64,000 nucleotides of DNA from Larix kaempferi (taxonomy: Eukaryota > Streptophyta > Pinopsida > Pinales > Pinaceae). Below the pieces are notes generated by a model. It was not told the DNA's origin. It saw only the letters and a program-made list of their open reading frames with translations, and did no database searches. The position numbers and the translations under genes were made by a program. The stretch is taken from NCBI GenBank assembly GCA_027924585.1, contig BSBM01000059.1, positions 4,774,001-4,838,000 of the forward strand, read 5' to 3'. Below are positions 52,701 through 64,000 of the stretch, piece by piece (positions within the stretch are counted from its first letter, which is position 1; the number at the start of each line of letters is the position of its first letter).

Positions 52701-53654
52701 AGAATTCCTTTACATACAATCCCAAGTTTCACCAGCAATCAATAGAGCAGTACAAGTCAATTCTAGCCCTCCGCTTCGGTAGTACCTTAGTACGATCTGT
52801 TTATTGACGGAAGGTAGCCATGCATGAGTCTATTTTGTTTGATCCCGGTTAGGTTTCTTTCCCTTTACTCTGTTGCGTTACTGGAACTACCCCCTTGTCA
52901 GTCTTGCAGGGGCTTGTCAGCGATGCAGAATGCTTATGGGGGCTAGAACTCTTGCCCATATCGCTAGGCTAAGTGAAATGACATTGTAATGCCAGGTTCT
53001 TAATCACCTGAGGATTTCCGTGGAAATGTATATGGGCCCCAAGGCATATGATATTACAATGCTAGGTTCCTAATCATATGACCCTATCGGGATTTCAGTG
53101 GAAGTATATGGGCCCTGGCATATGATATTATTGTGACGCGTGTTTCTTATTGATCCGACCCTCGGGATTTCCCCAGTAAGTGGACTAGGCTTGGATATAT
53201 ATCTTCTCTTTATTTATTCTCTCTCTAGTTAAATGATCTAGTGTGGTATGCTTTCGAAGATATACTTTGCAGATGGAGAGACTTAAGAAAGATTACATAA
53301 ATATTGTTGTTATTGGTGATATTCTTTCCTTTTATGTATTTTGATCTAGTGTGGTCTTCTTTCGAAGTGATACTTTAAATATTAAGAGACTTAATAAATA
53401 TTATATAAAGCTTTTGTTATTGGTAATATTCTTTCTTTTTATGTATTTAAGAACGAACATGTAATTATACGATGAATCCTACCCGAGTGATCTATCCGGA
53501 TGAAACCTACCTGCCCAAGAAGTAATTTAGTGCATGACCCCCCAATACACAAAATCTATTAAATGACCCCAGAAGTAGTTTAATGCATGCCCCACAATAC
53601 ACCAATTCTATTAAATGATGTGGACATGCTCTGCTTGCACTAGAGGGTGCTCCG
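49790..53654. other. Right of the arm: no gene, several tandem repeats
   Basis: No CACTA-type terminus (TAGTG on this side) could be fixed. Small arrays occur at 52176-52300 (AGAATCAATTGGGTTT words), about 52985-53150 (period about 70, GGGATTTC..GTGGAA) and 53230-53450 (period about 115, ATCTAGTGTGGT...TTCGAAG). They resemble internal repeats of old LTRs. ORFs at 51.4-52.1 kb are T-rich and unconvincing. Confidence 0.4.
53650..53654. repeat. Target-site duplication CTCCG, left copy
   Basis: Five bases directly before the left LTR; the identical CTCCG follows the right LTR at 55866-55870. It marks a single integration event and fixes both element edges. Confidence 0.85.
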
Positions 53655-54425
53655 TGTGAAAATCCTCACAGCGGATTTAAGAGATGATGTATACCTCACA
53701 AAAAAGTAATTGATTAAGCAAGAAAATAGAAGAAGAGTGGTCAATGCAGTATAATGAGCAACATAATAATAATACAGTAGAACTCAGATAGAAGCAAGAA
53801 TACTTCACACACACTAATTAATTAATCACAATATGGACAAATAAATAGTACAATGCATGAGGATTCGAATGCCTAAGGTGGCAATTCGAATTAGCCTTCA
53901 TGGAGTGATCAAAAGATCATTGGAGTGTCATCGGAGCACAACTAGTAGTCTATCTCGTCATCAGTGGAGTCATCAATGCTCAAGTAATTGTCAACCATCA
54001 GTCAAACTGAGTGTGGTAGGTGTAACTGAGTGTAACTAGAACTAACTGAATGAAGGAGACTCAGTGGAGGGCGCATGAGGATCTAACTGAAGTTAGAATG
54101 GGTAGTCAAGTCTCACTGGAGGTCCATCGGAGTGATACAGTCAGTTGAGAGTCAGTCAAGCCTGAAATCAAGGAGAGAACTGAAGATAACTGAATGGTAG
54201 GTAAGGAAGGGAGCCTTTCCCATGCAGTAGGTGAAAGGAGGGCGCACTAAGCTCTAGGAGGGCTGAAATTGAGTGGAAAGAAGCTCCGGGGGCTAGCTAA
54301 CTGAGGGCTAGGTGCTGGGATTGATGACTGGGATGCATGCAAACCCTAAAAGTGCATGCATGATTGAAAATGCAAAGGATGGAAATGCTAGTAGGACTAG
54401 GATGGAGTATAGGAATATCCTAACA
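53655..54425 (-). repeat. 3' LTR of the gag-only element
   Basis: On the minus strand it starts TGTTAGGATATTCC and ends GATTTTCACA. The polypurine tract GGGGGG lies immediately before it (54426-54431). Confidence 0.9.
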
Positions 54426-54909
54426 CCCCCCTTAATCCATCCTGGGCCTTGGTAACTAGGACTGAAAGAGAAGAAATTTGGAGCATGAGTGTAGAATCTG
54501 CAAGTTCTTCTTCTTTGTGGACAACTTCAATATGAGATGTGTTTGATACTGGTTCATGATCAATGAGATCATCAAGGAGGGCGAATGCATCACTTTGATT
54601 TCTCTTGAAGGGGTTTGGACCAAATCCTTCATTCTGTTTTCCGAATCTTTCATCCAGATGGGCCCATAGCTCTTTTGGAGTTTCAACATCATCAATGATT
54701 TGGTACATTATGTAATCAGGCATAGCAAGCATCATCCTTCCAAAGGCTTGGTCACCTTTATTCAACCAGTCAATCTTCTCTTCAGAGGATTCGAACTCTC
54801 TTTCAAAATAACAATCAAAGAGATCATGGCTCTTCAAATATGCTATCATTTTTGGTTTCCATTCATCATAGTTGAATGAAGAAAGAGGAGGGATTTCTTC
54901 TGGATACAT
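54397..54909 (-). CDS. Gag-like protein of the small LTR element (DUF4219/UBN2 type)
   Basis: The predicted 170-residue protein forms the retrotransposon particle shell. The Met at 54909 begins MYPEEIPPLSSFNYDEWKP; this N-terminal PLSSFNYDEW..KM..YL stretch is typical of copia DUF4219/gag, followed by IDWLNKGDQAFGRMMLAMPD, DDVETPKELWAHLDERFGK (the UBN2-like W..L...FG motif) and an acidic C-terminus. The frame is also open upstream, but a TTTTTGCAG acceptor at about 54931 and the ATG context favour this start. The stop lies inside the 3' LTR. No CCHC knuckle is present, unlike the other copia gag in this window. Confidence 0.78.
   Translation of the reverse strand: MYPEEIPPLSSFNYDEWKPKMIAYLKSHDLFDCYFEREFESSEEKIDWLNKGDQAFGRMMLAMPDYIMYQIIDDVETPKELWAHLDERFGKQNEGFGPNPFKRNQSDAFALLDDLIDHEPVSNTSHIEVVHKEEELADSTLMLQISSLSVLVTKAQDGLRGVLGYSYTPS
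54426..54435 (-). other. Polypurine tract
   Basis: TTAAGGGGGG on the minus strand, directly adjoining the 3' LTR, is the expected primer for plus-strand synthesis. Confidence 0.75.
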
Positions 54910-55052
54910 TGACGCTGTAGAAGACCTGCAAAAACAATAGAGAATATCTGCAACTGCTACTGCTGCAAAAATGCAGAAACTGCTGCACTCGAAATCTTGA
55001 TAATAACCTGCAAAAAACTCTGAGGAATGGAGATAAACAATACTCTCAACAT

Positions 55053-55064
55053 GCTCTGATACCA
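55053..55064 (-). other. Primer-binding site (initiator tRNA-Met)
   Basis: TGGTATCAGAGC on the minus strand, immediately next to the 5' LTR, complements the 3' end of plant initiator tRNA-Met, as in Ty1/copia elements. It fixes the direction of the element. Confidence 0.88.
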
Positions 55065-55865
55065 TGTGAAAATCCTCACAGCAGATCTAAGAGATGATGT
55101 ATACCTCACAAGAAAGTAATTGATCAAGCAAGAAAATAGAAGAAGAGTGGTCAATGCAGTATAATGAGCAACATAATAATAATACAGTAGAACTCGGATA
55201 GAAGCAAAAATACTTCACACATAATAATTAATTAATCACAATATGGACAAATAAATAGTACAATGCATGAGGATTTGAATGCCTAAGGTGGCAATTCGAA
55301 TTAGCCTTCATGGAGTGATCAAAAGATCACTAGAGTGTCATCAGAGCACAACTAGTAGTCTATCTCATCATCAGTGGAGTCATCAGTGCTCAAGTAACTA
55401 TCAACCATCAGTCAAATTGAGTCTAACTGAGTGTGGTAGGTGTAACTGAGTGTAACTGGAACTAACTGAATGAAGGAGACTCAGTGGAGGGCGCATGAGG
55501 AGCTAACTGAAGTCAAAATGGGCAGTCAAGTCTCACTGGAGGTCCATCGGAGTGATACAGTCAGTTGAGAGTCAGTCAAGCCTAAAATCAAGGAGAGAAC
55601 TGAAGATAACTGAATGGTAGGTAAGGAAGGGCGCCTTTCTCATACAGTAGGTGAAAGGAGGGCACACTAAGCTCTAGGAGGGCTGAAACTGAGTGGAAAG
55701 AAGCTCCAGGGGCTAGCTAACTGAGGGCTAGGTGCTGGGACTGATGACTGGGATGCATGCAAACCCTCAATAATGCATGCAAACCCTAAAAGTGCACGCA
55801 TGATTGAAAATGCAAAGGATGGAAATGCTAGTAGGACTAGGATGGAGTATAGGAATATCCTAACA
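55065..55865 (-). repeat. 5' LTR of the gag-only element
   Basis: Thirty bp longer than the other LTR because of short indels. It starts TGTTAGGATATTCC on the minus strand and ends at the primer site. Confidence 0.9.
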
Positions 55866-55870
55866 CTCCG

Positions 55871-58070
55871 TCCATTGGGTTTCTTCCTTGCGCCATTTAT
55901 TTCATGTAGGTTGATCGGTTGGGACAACATTACGAGCAAATCTAATTCCTTTCTCGTCCTAGCTCCGTACCATCATTCCCGGGTTTCTCGTCTAGGATGC
56001 GAACCCGACATGCCTTCACAATCACTAGGAACATCCACACCAACAACCTTTGCGACTCGCCTTTTGTTTCTCATTTACTACATTCCATCTCCTTTGTGGG
56101 TATACAAAAACTTTGAGAAAACTCTTTGCGTGTGGTTAATAAAAACATAGTGGGTTGGTAATGACAACGATACTTTCTTTCACATGCTTCTTGCTGTGTT
56201 GTATGTGTAGCTTACATCTTATGCATGGTGGGATGGTAATGACGACGATAGTTTCTATCACATGCTTCTTGCTTTGTTGTGAGTGTAGTTTAAATCTAAT
56301 GTATGGTGGTGCCTTGCCTTGCTTGTTTGCTGAAGTAGTATTGAAAATGGAGAGGATGACATTGAATAGGTTGATGTGTTAGTAGCGTGTGCTAATCTTT
56401 TTACACTTGAAATTCTTTCTTTGTTAAGTTGGGTTTCGCTTTTTCAATTGTACTTTCATGGGATAGTCGTTGCTTTGTCAAAGTGCATGATACAAGGAAG
56501 TTACCATGAAGGGCTAATGCTTGTTGTCTAACAATAAATCCTCTTGTTGATTTGAAGTCCATGTTGATTGCAAGAAAGGATTTCCTCTTCCCACCACAAC
56601 AATAAAGCAAGTGATTTACAAATGTAGATAGAGGTTGCGGCCCATCTTTTGCTAAACTAAGGTGGAGAAAATGCAAGGAGCCTTAAACTCTGCCAATATT
56701 CCGAAATCACCTAATAAAGTATTAAAATATCATATATAGTCACCAACAAAAACATTTTTTATTTTTTATTTTTCTATAGTAACCATATAGTAACTCTCAT
56801 CATAAGTTGTGACCATCCTCTTGCGGATTTGGGTGAAGAAAATGTAAAGATGCTTGCACACTCAATGTTTTGACCTCCCTACTTAGTGCAACATAAGCGC
56901 CTTCACCCTATACACACAAGAGTCACAAGGTTGAAAACTAGTTAGAAACTATAGTGTGAGTCATTTATGTTTTGCCTATTTATGTCTCAACAATCCATTA
57001 ATTTATTATTAGGTTTAGTCAATTTGTTATGTAGTTTTAAAGTTGTTTATGCATTTACAAAGTGAGTGTGAAATAGTTTTACCCTCTTTCAACATAATAG
57101 ATTTAAATTGAATGTCATGTTGTTTTTTAGTTGAAAACATGTCTCCTTATATTTCTCTAACTATATTTATTCTATCGGTTGAATACGTATGTTAGAATAA
57201 GCACATTGAAATTATAGTAGCATCCATAGTTGTCTCCACCTTAAATAGCTAGGGATAGGTCTTGTCATAGGTCCTGTCAGTATTATAGTTTGGAGGCCAA
57301 CTTTTAGGTAATCCACTACCACATTTGAGTTGGAGACACATAGATAAGTGGACAATGGAGTGTTTCTATAACATAGGATGGAGTTACTTTATTGTGGGAG
57401 AGAGATTAGGAGCCAGGCAGGAGGGAGAGGACTCGTAGGATTCCCACCAACGCCAAAGAGCATTTCTATTTGCACCAAACATATAAATTTTTCTTTACCC
57501 CAAAAAATATTAATAACATAAATCTCTTAACATTGATCCTTAGATTATTATTTTTAATAGAAATTAAATTATTTTATTATATATCTTAATCATATATAAT
57601 GCGAATATTCCTTTCCATTAATCTTTCCTATAAACTCATCAACCAAAACAAGATCATAATGGGAATGGAAAGCGAGGTGCCCTCTATATTTGTTAGCTTA
57701 AATTTTTTAATTAATACAAAGTAATAGTAAATTTAATGTGTTTTTATTATTAAAAAATGATATATATAATGTTGAGAGGTGCCCTTTAGCCTAAATTTTT
57801 TAATTAATATAAAGTAATAGTAAATTTAATGTATTATTATTATTATTATTATTAAAAAGAATGAGGTATATCTGTTTGATATTTTTTTTTATACCAAAAT
57901 ATGTATCGTTTGATATTTTTATGTCCCCGAAGGGGATCATATATAAATCATGGAGACCCTATTAATTTGCACCTAGGCCTATAAATTTTTGCTGCACTCT
58001 ATAGTTTTTCGTTATTTGTACATAGTTAAAAAAAAAAATTATTTATTAAAATTTTTGAAATAGAGCTAAT
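55871..58070. other. No gene recognised; two local repeats
   Basis: A 78-bp duplication (GGTAATGACAACGATA..., from 56157 and 56235) runs to about 56312. At 57708-57855 a block with AATTTTTTAATTAATA and TAGTAAATTTAATGT words occurs twice, ending in an ATT microsatellite (about 57828-57853). Two plus ORFs (55773-56150, 56155-56382) overlap these repeats and show no family motif. Confidence 0.45.
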
Positions 58071-60881
58071 TTGTTAAGTTTTGATTGGAGGGGAGCTGAG
58101 GACGTCAGCCTCGATAATCCCTTCCCGTTTTGGTGGCGAGAGGTGCGTCATATTCACAATACAAATCGCACAAAGGTCTTATTATCCCTGTATCACCCTC
58201 GGGATCCTGTCTACTATGCATTTAAGTTTGTTGTTGATGAGGACTGGAATCCTGAACTTTCGACGGTACTTACCACGTGATGAGTTGTTAGGACAAGTTA
58301 AAATTTATGCTACAGTTGTTATGATGTCAGGGTGATTTGAGGGAGCTCTTAAACCCAAATTGAATTCCTCGACATTTGAGAAGACCTTCTTAAAGCGACC
58401 CTGGTAACCGTGTTTGAAAATTCGCCCTTTTGCTCCTGGTTCTAAATGGCTCTGCGACTCTGGTTCTGGTTGCCGAGATGGCCTGTATTCGGAGGTCCAG
58501 CATTAATGAGGGAGATCCCACTAAGCCTGCTAACTTCTCCGAGGTGGTGAAATACTCACGTAAGGGTATAATTCTCATGTCCAACTCTGTTTCAGTCCTT
58601 GTTAGTTATTAGCTTTTGTCTTAAGGACTAAAACTTCGAACCCTTGCAGGTACTGGTAAGGAAGACTCCTGGCTGGTTCCATTCTGGTGAACAAGGGTAA
58701 GCAGTATTCCTACTGCGACTGATCTCTTCAGTATTGCTTTGGAAAAACAATCTAGGGGTTGCTACTATGAAAATTTATGGAATGGAGGGTTTAGTCTTTT
58801 CTTTTGTTGACCCATAAACTGGTATTTCAACCACTTGTAATTTGAATGCTTATTCGGTTTCATAGCTCTTGATACTGTAATATAATATCTGATGCTTGAC
58901 GAGACCTTCTACTGGCCCTTCGTGGCATTTGCATAAATATGTTGTTAATACTATTATGATTTTTAAAAAGGTTTCTATCTATCATTCTATATTTTGTGCA
59001 TCGTTCTGAGTAATAAACTCGGCTTTGTATTTTCCTTTCTGGTTAAGGTCAAGCGAAGATATCTGGATCCCACAAGAGGTTTCCGAGTAACATATGGATT
59101 TTTTTCTTCTTTAAAACGGTCTATGTTACTACCCAATAGTTTTGGTATTCATATACTGCATTCGGCTAAAGAGATGCCGACCTTTCTTGGTCTGTGCATT
59201 ATATTTGGTTCTTTTATAAGAATACACACTGTAGAAAGGGGGTCGAACCTCGTCGGATCTAGGGTTTTCTGGTTGATTTTTTATTTATTTATTTTGTTGA
59301 TCTGGTAGAAATGGTTGATGTAGCAAATGGGACCGACCCTAATCTCGAATGTATTGAAACTGTAATGCCTATACAGGTATATCATCCGTGATTCTCTTCG
59401 TCGTATCCTTGGTCGGTAAATAGATTCCTGTAACAATTAATTTAAATAAGATGATAATGCGTCTAATCTTGTTTCATTAATGTTGGATGTGAAACGCAGG
59501 GATATATATTGCAATCCCGCTCATACAAAGTGCATATTTTTGCAATGCCTAAGTTTTTCTAAAGTTTAGGAATAAAAATAGTTGATGGGATTGAGGTCGG
59601 GGATTTTAGCTGCCAAGTGGAAGCAAATGACATTTTGAATGCCCGCTGGCGGTCGTGGTACGCTTCAATGTCGTGGAGGACGTAAAGGACCAGGTCGAAT
59701 TGGTGCAGAGGCAGTGAGGTAGGCAAAATAAATGATGATTACCTTTCTGGCACTGTTAAACCCACCGTGAATATGTGCCTGTTAAATGTCAAAATATTGT
59801 GGTTTAATTCATCGTTATTTCAATGATTTGTTCTTCGACACTTGAAATCCAGATCTTGTGCCTCGTTTTGAACCCACCGGTTTGATAGACCATACTGCAA
59901 AAACGTTGTTTCTTCACGATCAATATTCACATGTGGGCAAATAGATCGAAAAACAGATGCTTAAACACCTCTATTAACTTGACTACCTAGCATCACATAC
60001 ATTTTGTTTTGATTGTCTCTTTTTATATCTGGCATGTGTACTTTTCTGTCTTGCCCATGCCCCATGTACATCTATATCGACGAATATTATTCAGTTTATT
60101 GTAGGTTATTTAATGATGTTGCAGGTCATTTAATGATGCGGTAACAGTTTGGTGTTTTGGCGAATCATTTGGGGTTATAGGGTTTATGAATAAACAATAA
60201 TTTCCAGCACTTTTGTTTTCCTTGCATATTTTTTTTACAGTTTTGGTCTGATACCCTGTTGATTGAAATCTCTGGTATGAATGCTGAGACTATTGAGTTG
60301 GGGAGAAGACAAAGAAAAAGTTCAAAATAAATGTGTTGCTTCGAGATTCTAGTGGCGGGACTAAGGTAAACTCATGCACCAATTACTTTCGTTTCCATTT
60401 ATTCATTCTTCCTCTTGGTCTTTTCTGTCACAATTTTCATCTGATCCCAAAAGAACAGTCATTTGGATATTGAAGAGATAGTATATCTCATTGCTTCTAT
60501 ACATCACTTTAGCGTTACCAGGATTTCATTTCCTTATAGATTAATATGCATTTTCTTTTATACCTTTTCTCTACTATTTATAGCCATGTATCTCAATTCC
60601 CCTTCTCCATTTCAAAATTCTTTTTGGGGTTGAAAGGGTGTCAAGAGAATTGGGTACTAGCTTCCAATTCGCCATATGTTTGTCTAAGTTATTTCCTACA
60701 AGCAATGCATGTTTGAGTCTGATACAATAACAACCTGTCAAATTTCAATTACAACAATGATGGAACGCTCTCGGTGTGCTCATTGCTGTGGAAACATCAC
60801 TAATTTTCCAATACCTGGAAATGCCATCGCGATTGCAATTGTAAGCCTCCAGTATGGAAGACATAGAAAGAAGAAAACGAA
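58071..60881 (+). other. Exon-like open stretches of unknown function
   Basis: 58071-58280 reads LDNPFPFWWREVRHIH, then LLSLYHPRDPVYYAFKFVVD; its W/Y-rich composition is protein-like. Later pieces such as GGRGTLQCRGGRKGPGRIGA (about 59645) and DTLLIEISGMNAETIELG (about 60248) also look coding. I do not recognise a family and cannot show that they belong together. They may be remains of one old element. Confidence 0.28.
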
Positions 60882-61327
60882 GGCCATGGCTACAGCCATG
60901 CCCGAGGAGGACTCTACGACCAACTTACTCGAACACAGGGTTCGACCAGCATGTGAGGCTTTTGAAGGCCATGCGAGCTTAAATTCGAGTTCAAAACCAT
61001 GTAATGATAGTAATACCAGAAGCAGAATGGGAAGTACAGAGGAACCAGAGTGCAAAAGAGGCCATAACAATTTTATTTCTCCTTCTTTCAAGAAGCAACA
61101 TGAAGGGCATGGCTACAACCATGCCCGAGGAGGACTCTACGACCAACTTACTCGAACACAGGGTTCGACCAGCATGTGAGGCTTTTGAAGGCCATGCGAG
61201 CTTAAATTCGAGTTCAAAACCATGTAATGATAGTAATACCAGAAGCAGAATGGGAAGTACAGAGGAACCAGAGTGCAAAAGAGGCCATAACAATTTTATT
61301 TCTCCTTCTCTCAAGAAGCAACATGTG
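60882..61327. repeat. 223-bp tandem duplication
   Basis: A unit containing GCCCGAGGAGGACTCTACGA and CATGTAATGATAGTAATACC is repeated once, nearly identical. The ORFs at 60709-61179 and 61004-61435 (and on the minus strand) are duplicates of the same frame and are probably not genes. Confidence 0.93.
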
Positions 61328-61376
61328 TTTCATTCTTTTGAAGAAAATAAGTTTAATATCACTTCTTCTTCTTTCT

Positions 61377-61435
61377 TTCTTTTTTTTTTTTTTTTTTATT
61401 TTTTATTTTATTTTATTTTTATTTTTATTTTTTGA
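61377..61435. repeat. T-rich low-complexity run
   Basis: A T-tract with interspersed A (TTTTATTTTTATTTT words), directly after the 223-bp duplication. It could be an old poly(A) tail read on the other strand. Confidence 0.8.
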
Positions 61436-61697
61436 TCTTTGTTCATTTTCTTATTTTGTGCTTTCGAGGGTTCAAACCTGGGAAGCCTTGGAATTTTAAT
61501 GCCTCAGCTTAAATTTTATACTGGATTATATTTAATCCAATAGGCTGATTTATTTTTTTGTAGAGGCTTCAACATTATGTGTTATGAGTTCTAGCAAAGC
61601 TGATCTTTGTTATGAGATTTGCGTCATGGTGTTCAGCTCAGTGTTTCTCTTTGATCTAGGATTTCTTTTGTCTCAATTATCCTCGAATGCAATGCAG

Positions 61698-61901
61698 CTG
61701 TGTATGTGAAGGAGGAAGACGTTAGAACATTCACAATCAAGGCAATGGACAATCCCAAAACTATGAACAAGACTTTATACCTAAGACTTCATGCGAACAC
61801 TCTATCCTTCAATGAGCCTGTGGCCCTTTGGTAGAAGAATATTGGCAAGACTCTGGAGTTGGTCTATGTCCCTGAAGAGCAGGTTGTCAAATTAATTGCA
61901 G
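61698..61901 (+). pseudogene. Phenylcoumaran benzylic ether reductase-like exon with a stop
   Basis: These NmrA-like NADPH-dependent reductases act in lignan/neolignan metabolism (PCBER, pinoresinol-lariciresinol and isoflavone reductase family). After a TGCAG acceptor the reading gives VYVKEEDVRTFTIKAMDNP, then NKTLYLRLHANTLSFNEPVA and IGKTLELVYVPEEQVVKLIA, ending at a GTCAG donor. This matches the family's EED.GTYTIKA..D.R..NKTLY..P..NTLS.NE segment. Inside it, LW is followed by TAG (61832-61834) where the family has Glu. Neither the NADPH-binding N-terminus nor the next exon is visible nearby. It is a pseudogene or captured exon. Confidence 0.83.
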
Positions 61902-64000
61902 GTCAGTAGTTGTAAAGCCTAATTTTTAAAAAAAAAATCACACTTTTTTTCTTTCAAAATTCAACCAATCCAACAAATTTGGAACATAATTTTTCAGAAA
62001 TTTTAATCATTGGCTTGTCCTAACCTACTTTGTCAAAATAATGGTTTCTCAAGTAAACGTCACCTTAAGACATTGCACTCTATTTAAGCGTCAAATTTCC
62101 GATCTTATAACTATTTTTAGATGTGATCATTCTTGAAGAGATTAGACATACTAGAAACAACTCAGAAAACTAAATTCCATTCAAAACAAGAGTTAATAAC
62201 ACTAACGAGAAGCCTATCCATGCAATTGGTCAAACCTTTAAAGTATTTCAGAGATGATGCAAACGTATCCATCGAATGTTTCAGAGCTAATGATGAAAAC
62301 GTTTCTCAATACCTCCATATAGCTGGCTAGGTTATTCAGGTTTCAAGTTAAATCTATGGCTAGATTCCCTTTTTATGTATTTTGAAGCATGCTCAAGTTA
62401 AATTTATGGCTAGATTCCTCTTTTTTTTTTTAAGCGTGCTACTTAAAATGCAGATTCAACAAACGACTATTCAAGATCATGGTCTAGAGAGAAGTAAACT
62501 GTGACCAGTAGAAGCTTGCACATTTATACATTGAATATCACATGCTGAAATGTTAGTTTTTCTAATTCTAATAATTTCAATTATGCATTGGATAGTGAAT
62601 ATGTTCGTTTGCATTATTAGCTATAATTTGATGAGACATTAGCTGGCTAGTAATTATCTCTTGCAGGTTGGTTATGTCCGCAATACTAGTATTTGCAATC
62701 TGAATAGTTGTGCTTGTTGTTGCTTTTAAATTTTTTCATTGTAAATTTAAAGTTCCATGATGAATTTTCATAATTATTTCTTTCTGTGTTATGCAAATTT
62801 GATTTAAAGAATTTTTTATTTTTCAAAATTTTGAGTTTTTTTTTTTGCACATAAATTTTAATAGCAAAAACACAATATAGACATTGCCACTTCGTATCTC
62901 TTGTTTTGCAATAGCCACAAATTTATTTCATTAATGTTGGATTTGGATTCATTAATATTGGATTTGGAGGTGCTGTCATACTGCTGTACACATCTCGCCC
63001 TAGCAACACATGGATAAAAGGCGACCACTTGGAATTTCGTTGCAACTTGCAATGTTGTTGTCAGCTCAGAGACAACTAAATTTATGTGTGGGATAAAAGA
63101 TGAGTTATGCCTGCCTTTTTTTAATTCTAAACACGAATATTATAGAATCATATGTCTCGTGTCATGTTTATACTTACATTCCATAACTGTTCTTTTGCCC
63201 CAATACAACTGCACATAGTGATATTAGTTGGAAATGCCACTACACATGGATTATTGGTTCATATTTATATCAATTCGGTTGATTTTACATTCAAGTTAAA
63301 TTACAAAATATTATGAGATGGTTCATATTTATATCAATTCGGTTGATTTTACATTCAAGTTAAATTACAAAATATTATGAGAAATCATAGGATATTGATT
63401 GTATAAGTGCAAAGTTTAAATATTTTATTTTAATATAAAATGAAAATGATATTTCAAATTAAAATAATATATTGTGTGGGGAATATATGAAATAGATAGT
63501 TATGTCAAATAAGAAAATTAATTGTGAATATAAAAAGAGGAGTTCAAACTGTTATGATTTTATCATCTTTCTTGTTTTAAATTGCATAAACTTAATATAT
63601 AACCAATAAAACAAAGTAAAATATTCCTTTTTAATATGTAAGCATGAGATGAATAAGAAGATGAGTATCTACTATTATAATTTCATGTACAAGATAAACA
63701 AAACATATTTCCTATTTTAATTTGCATAAACCTAGATCTAACCCATAAAACAAAGTAAAAAATTCTTTTATATCTAATTGCAAGATTTAGTGAGATTACC
63801 CTAGAACTAACCCATAAAATAAATTAAAAAATTCTTTTATATCTACTTGCAAGATTCAGTGAGATTAAAGCATGTAAAATGACATTAAATCAACACAAGT
63901 AAATGAGGAAAAAAATAGATTCTATCAATAAAAAAGAAATTACATATAAGAAATCTATATACCTTTGTGATGATAATCTTTCTTCTCCTTGTTGTTTGCT
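61902..64000. other. No gene; tandem duplications at the end
   Basis: A 64-bp tandem pair lies at 63256-63383 (GGTTCATATTTATATCAATT), and a pair of about 67 bp at about 63731-63862 (AACCCATAAAACAAAG versus AACCCATAAAATAAAT). Otherwise AT-rich. Confidence 0.6.

Larger units (their letters stand above)
53655..55865 (-). mobile_element. Complete small LTR retrotransposon with gag only (TR-GAG/TRIM type)
   Basis: LTRs at 53655-54425 (771 bp) and 55065-55865 (801 bp) are nearly identical apart from scattered substitutions and short indels (one duplicates ATGCATGCAAACCC in the right copy). Ends are TG...CA and the element is flanked by the 5-bp duplication CTCCG (53650-53654 and 55866-55870). Orientation is minus: the primer site TGGTATCAGAGC, matching initiator tRNA-Met, lies beside the right LTR at 55053-55064, and the polypurine tract AAGGGGGG beside the left LTR. 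The 639-bp interior has room only for a gag ORF; no protease, integrase or RT is present. Such elements depend on a related autonomous copia partner. Confidence 0.93.

Noticed and set aside
60709-61435. Overlapping ORFs of 100-156 codons on both strands
   Set aside because: They are the same duplicated 223-bp unit read in several frames; no protein family is evident.
1-64000. CRISPR arrays, operons or prokaryotic signals
   Set aside because: The repeats present are contiguous tandem arrays without unique spacers; gene structure is eukaryotic with GT-AG introns.

Overview
This looks like AT-rich, gene-poor nuclear DNA of a land plant, most likely a vascular plant with a large, repeat-filled genome. 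The evidence is the mix of plant element families: En/Spm (CACTA), hAT, LINE, and Ty1/copia with an initiator-Met primer site. There are also plant gene fragments for DNA ligase I, a SWIB/MDM2 domain, and a phenylcoumaran benzylic ether reductase-type enzyme of the lignan pathway. Introns are GT-AG. I cannot name the species; a gymnosperm or fern-scale genome is a guess. I see no complete, conventional housekeeping gene.

The dominant architecture is a pair of nearly identical inverted arms of about 3.36 kb, at 1-3359 and 46431-49789, separated by 43 kb. The left arm reaches the window edge, so its outer end is not visible. Just inside the right arm, on the minus strand, is the C-terminal part of a CACTA TNP2 transposase (DUF4218 then DUF4216, 44542-46461), interrupted by a nonsense codon. 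Downstream on the same strand is a multi-exon gene (32405-36293) that joins a SET methyltransferase-like domain to an En/Spm TNP1-like Transposase_24 domain. The two genes have the order and orientation expected of one large CACTA element transcribed right to left, but the 5' (catalytic) half of TNP2 is not recognisable.

Between the arms lie many small foreign pieces. These are an hAT remnant (7.7-8.3 kb), LINE reverse transcriptase and RNase H fragments (14.2 and 17.7-18.3 kb), and a 35-bp minisatellite next to a degenerate bacterial/organellar-type tRNA-Val (16.3-17.3 kb). There is also a broken copia gag (19.8-20.4 kb), two spliced exons of DNA ligase I carrying the active-site lysine (23.8-24.2 kb), a SWIB exon (25.6 kb), a CACTA-like MITE candidate (27.3-27.9 kb), an unidentified disrupted ORF (38.2-39.0 kb) and a three-repeat protein fragment (40.1-40.7 kb). 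Several tandem duplications are present too. Gene-fragment capture by CACTA elements is known; here it is an inference.

Right of the arms (49.8-64 kb) the clearest object is a complete small LTR retrotransposon, 53655-55865, with 5-bp target duplications, primer site, polypurine tract and only a gag ORF (TR-GAG/TRIM type). Further right are tandem repeats, an unclassified ORF region (58-60.4 kb), a 223-bp tandem duplication and one exon of a phenylcoumaran benzylic ether reductase-like pseudogene (61.7-61.9 kb).
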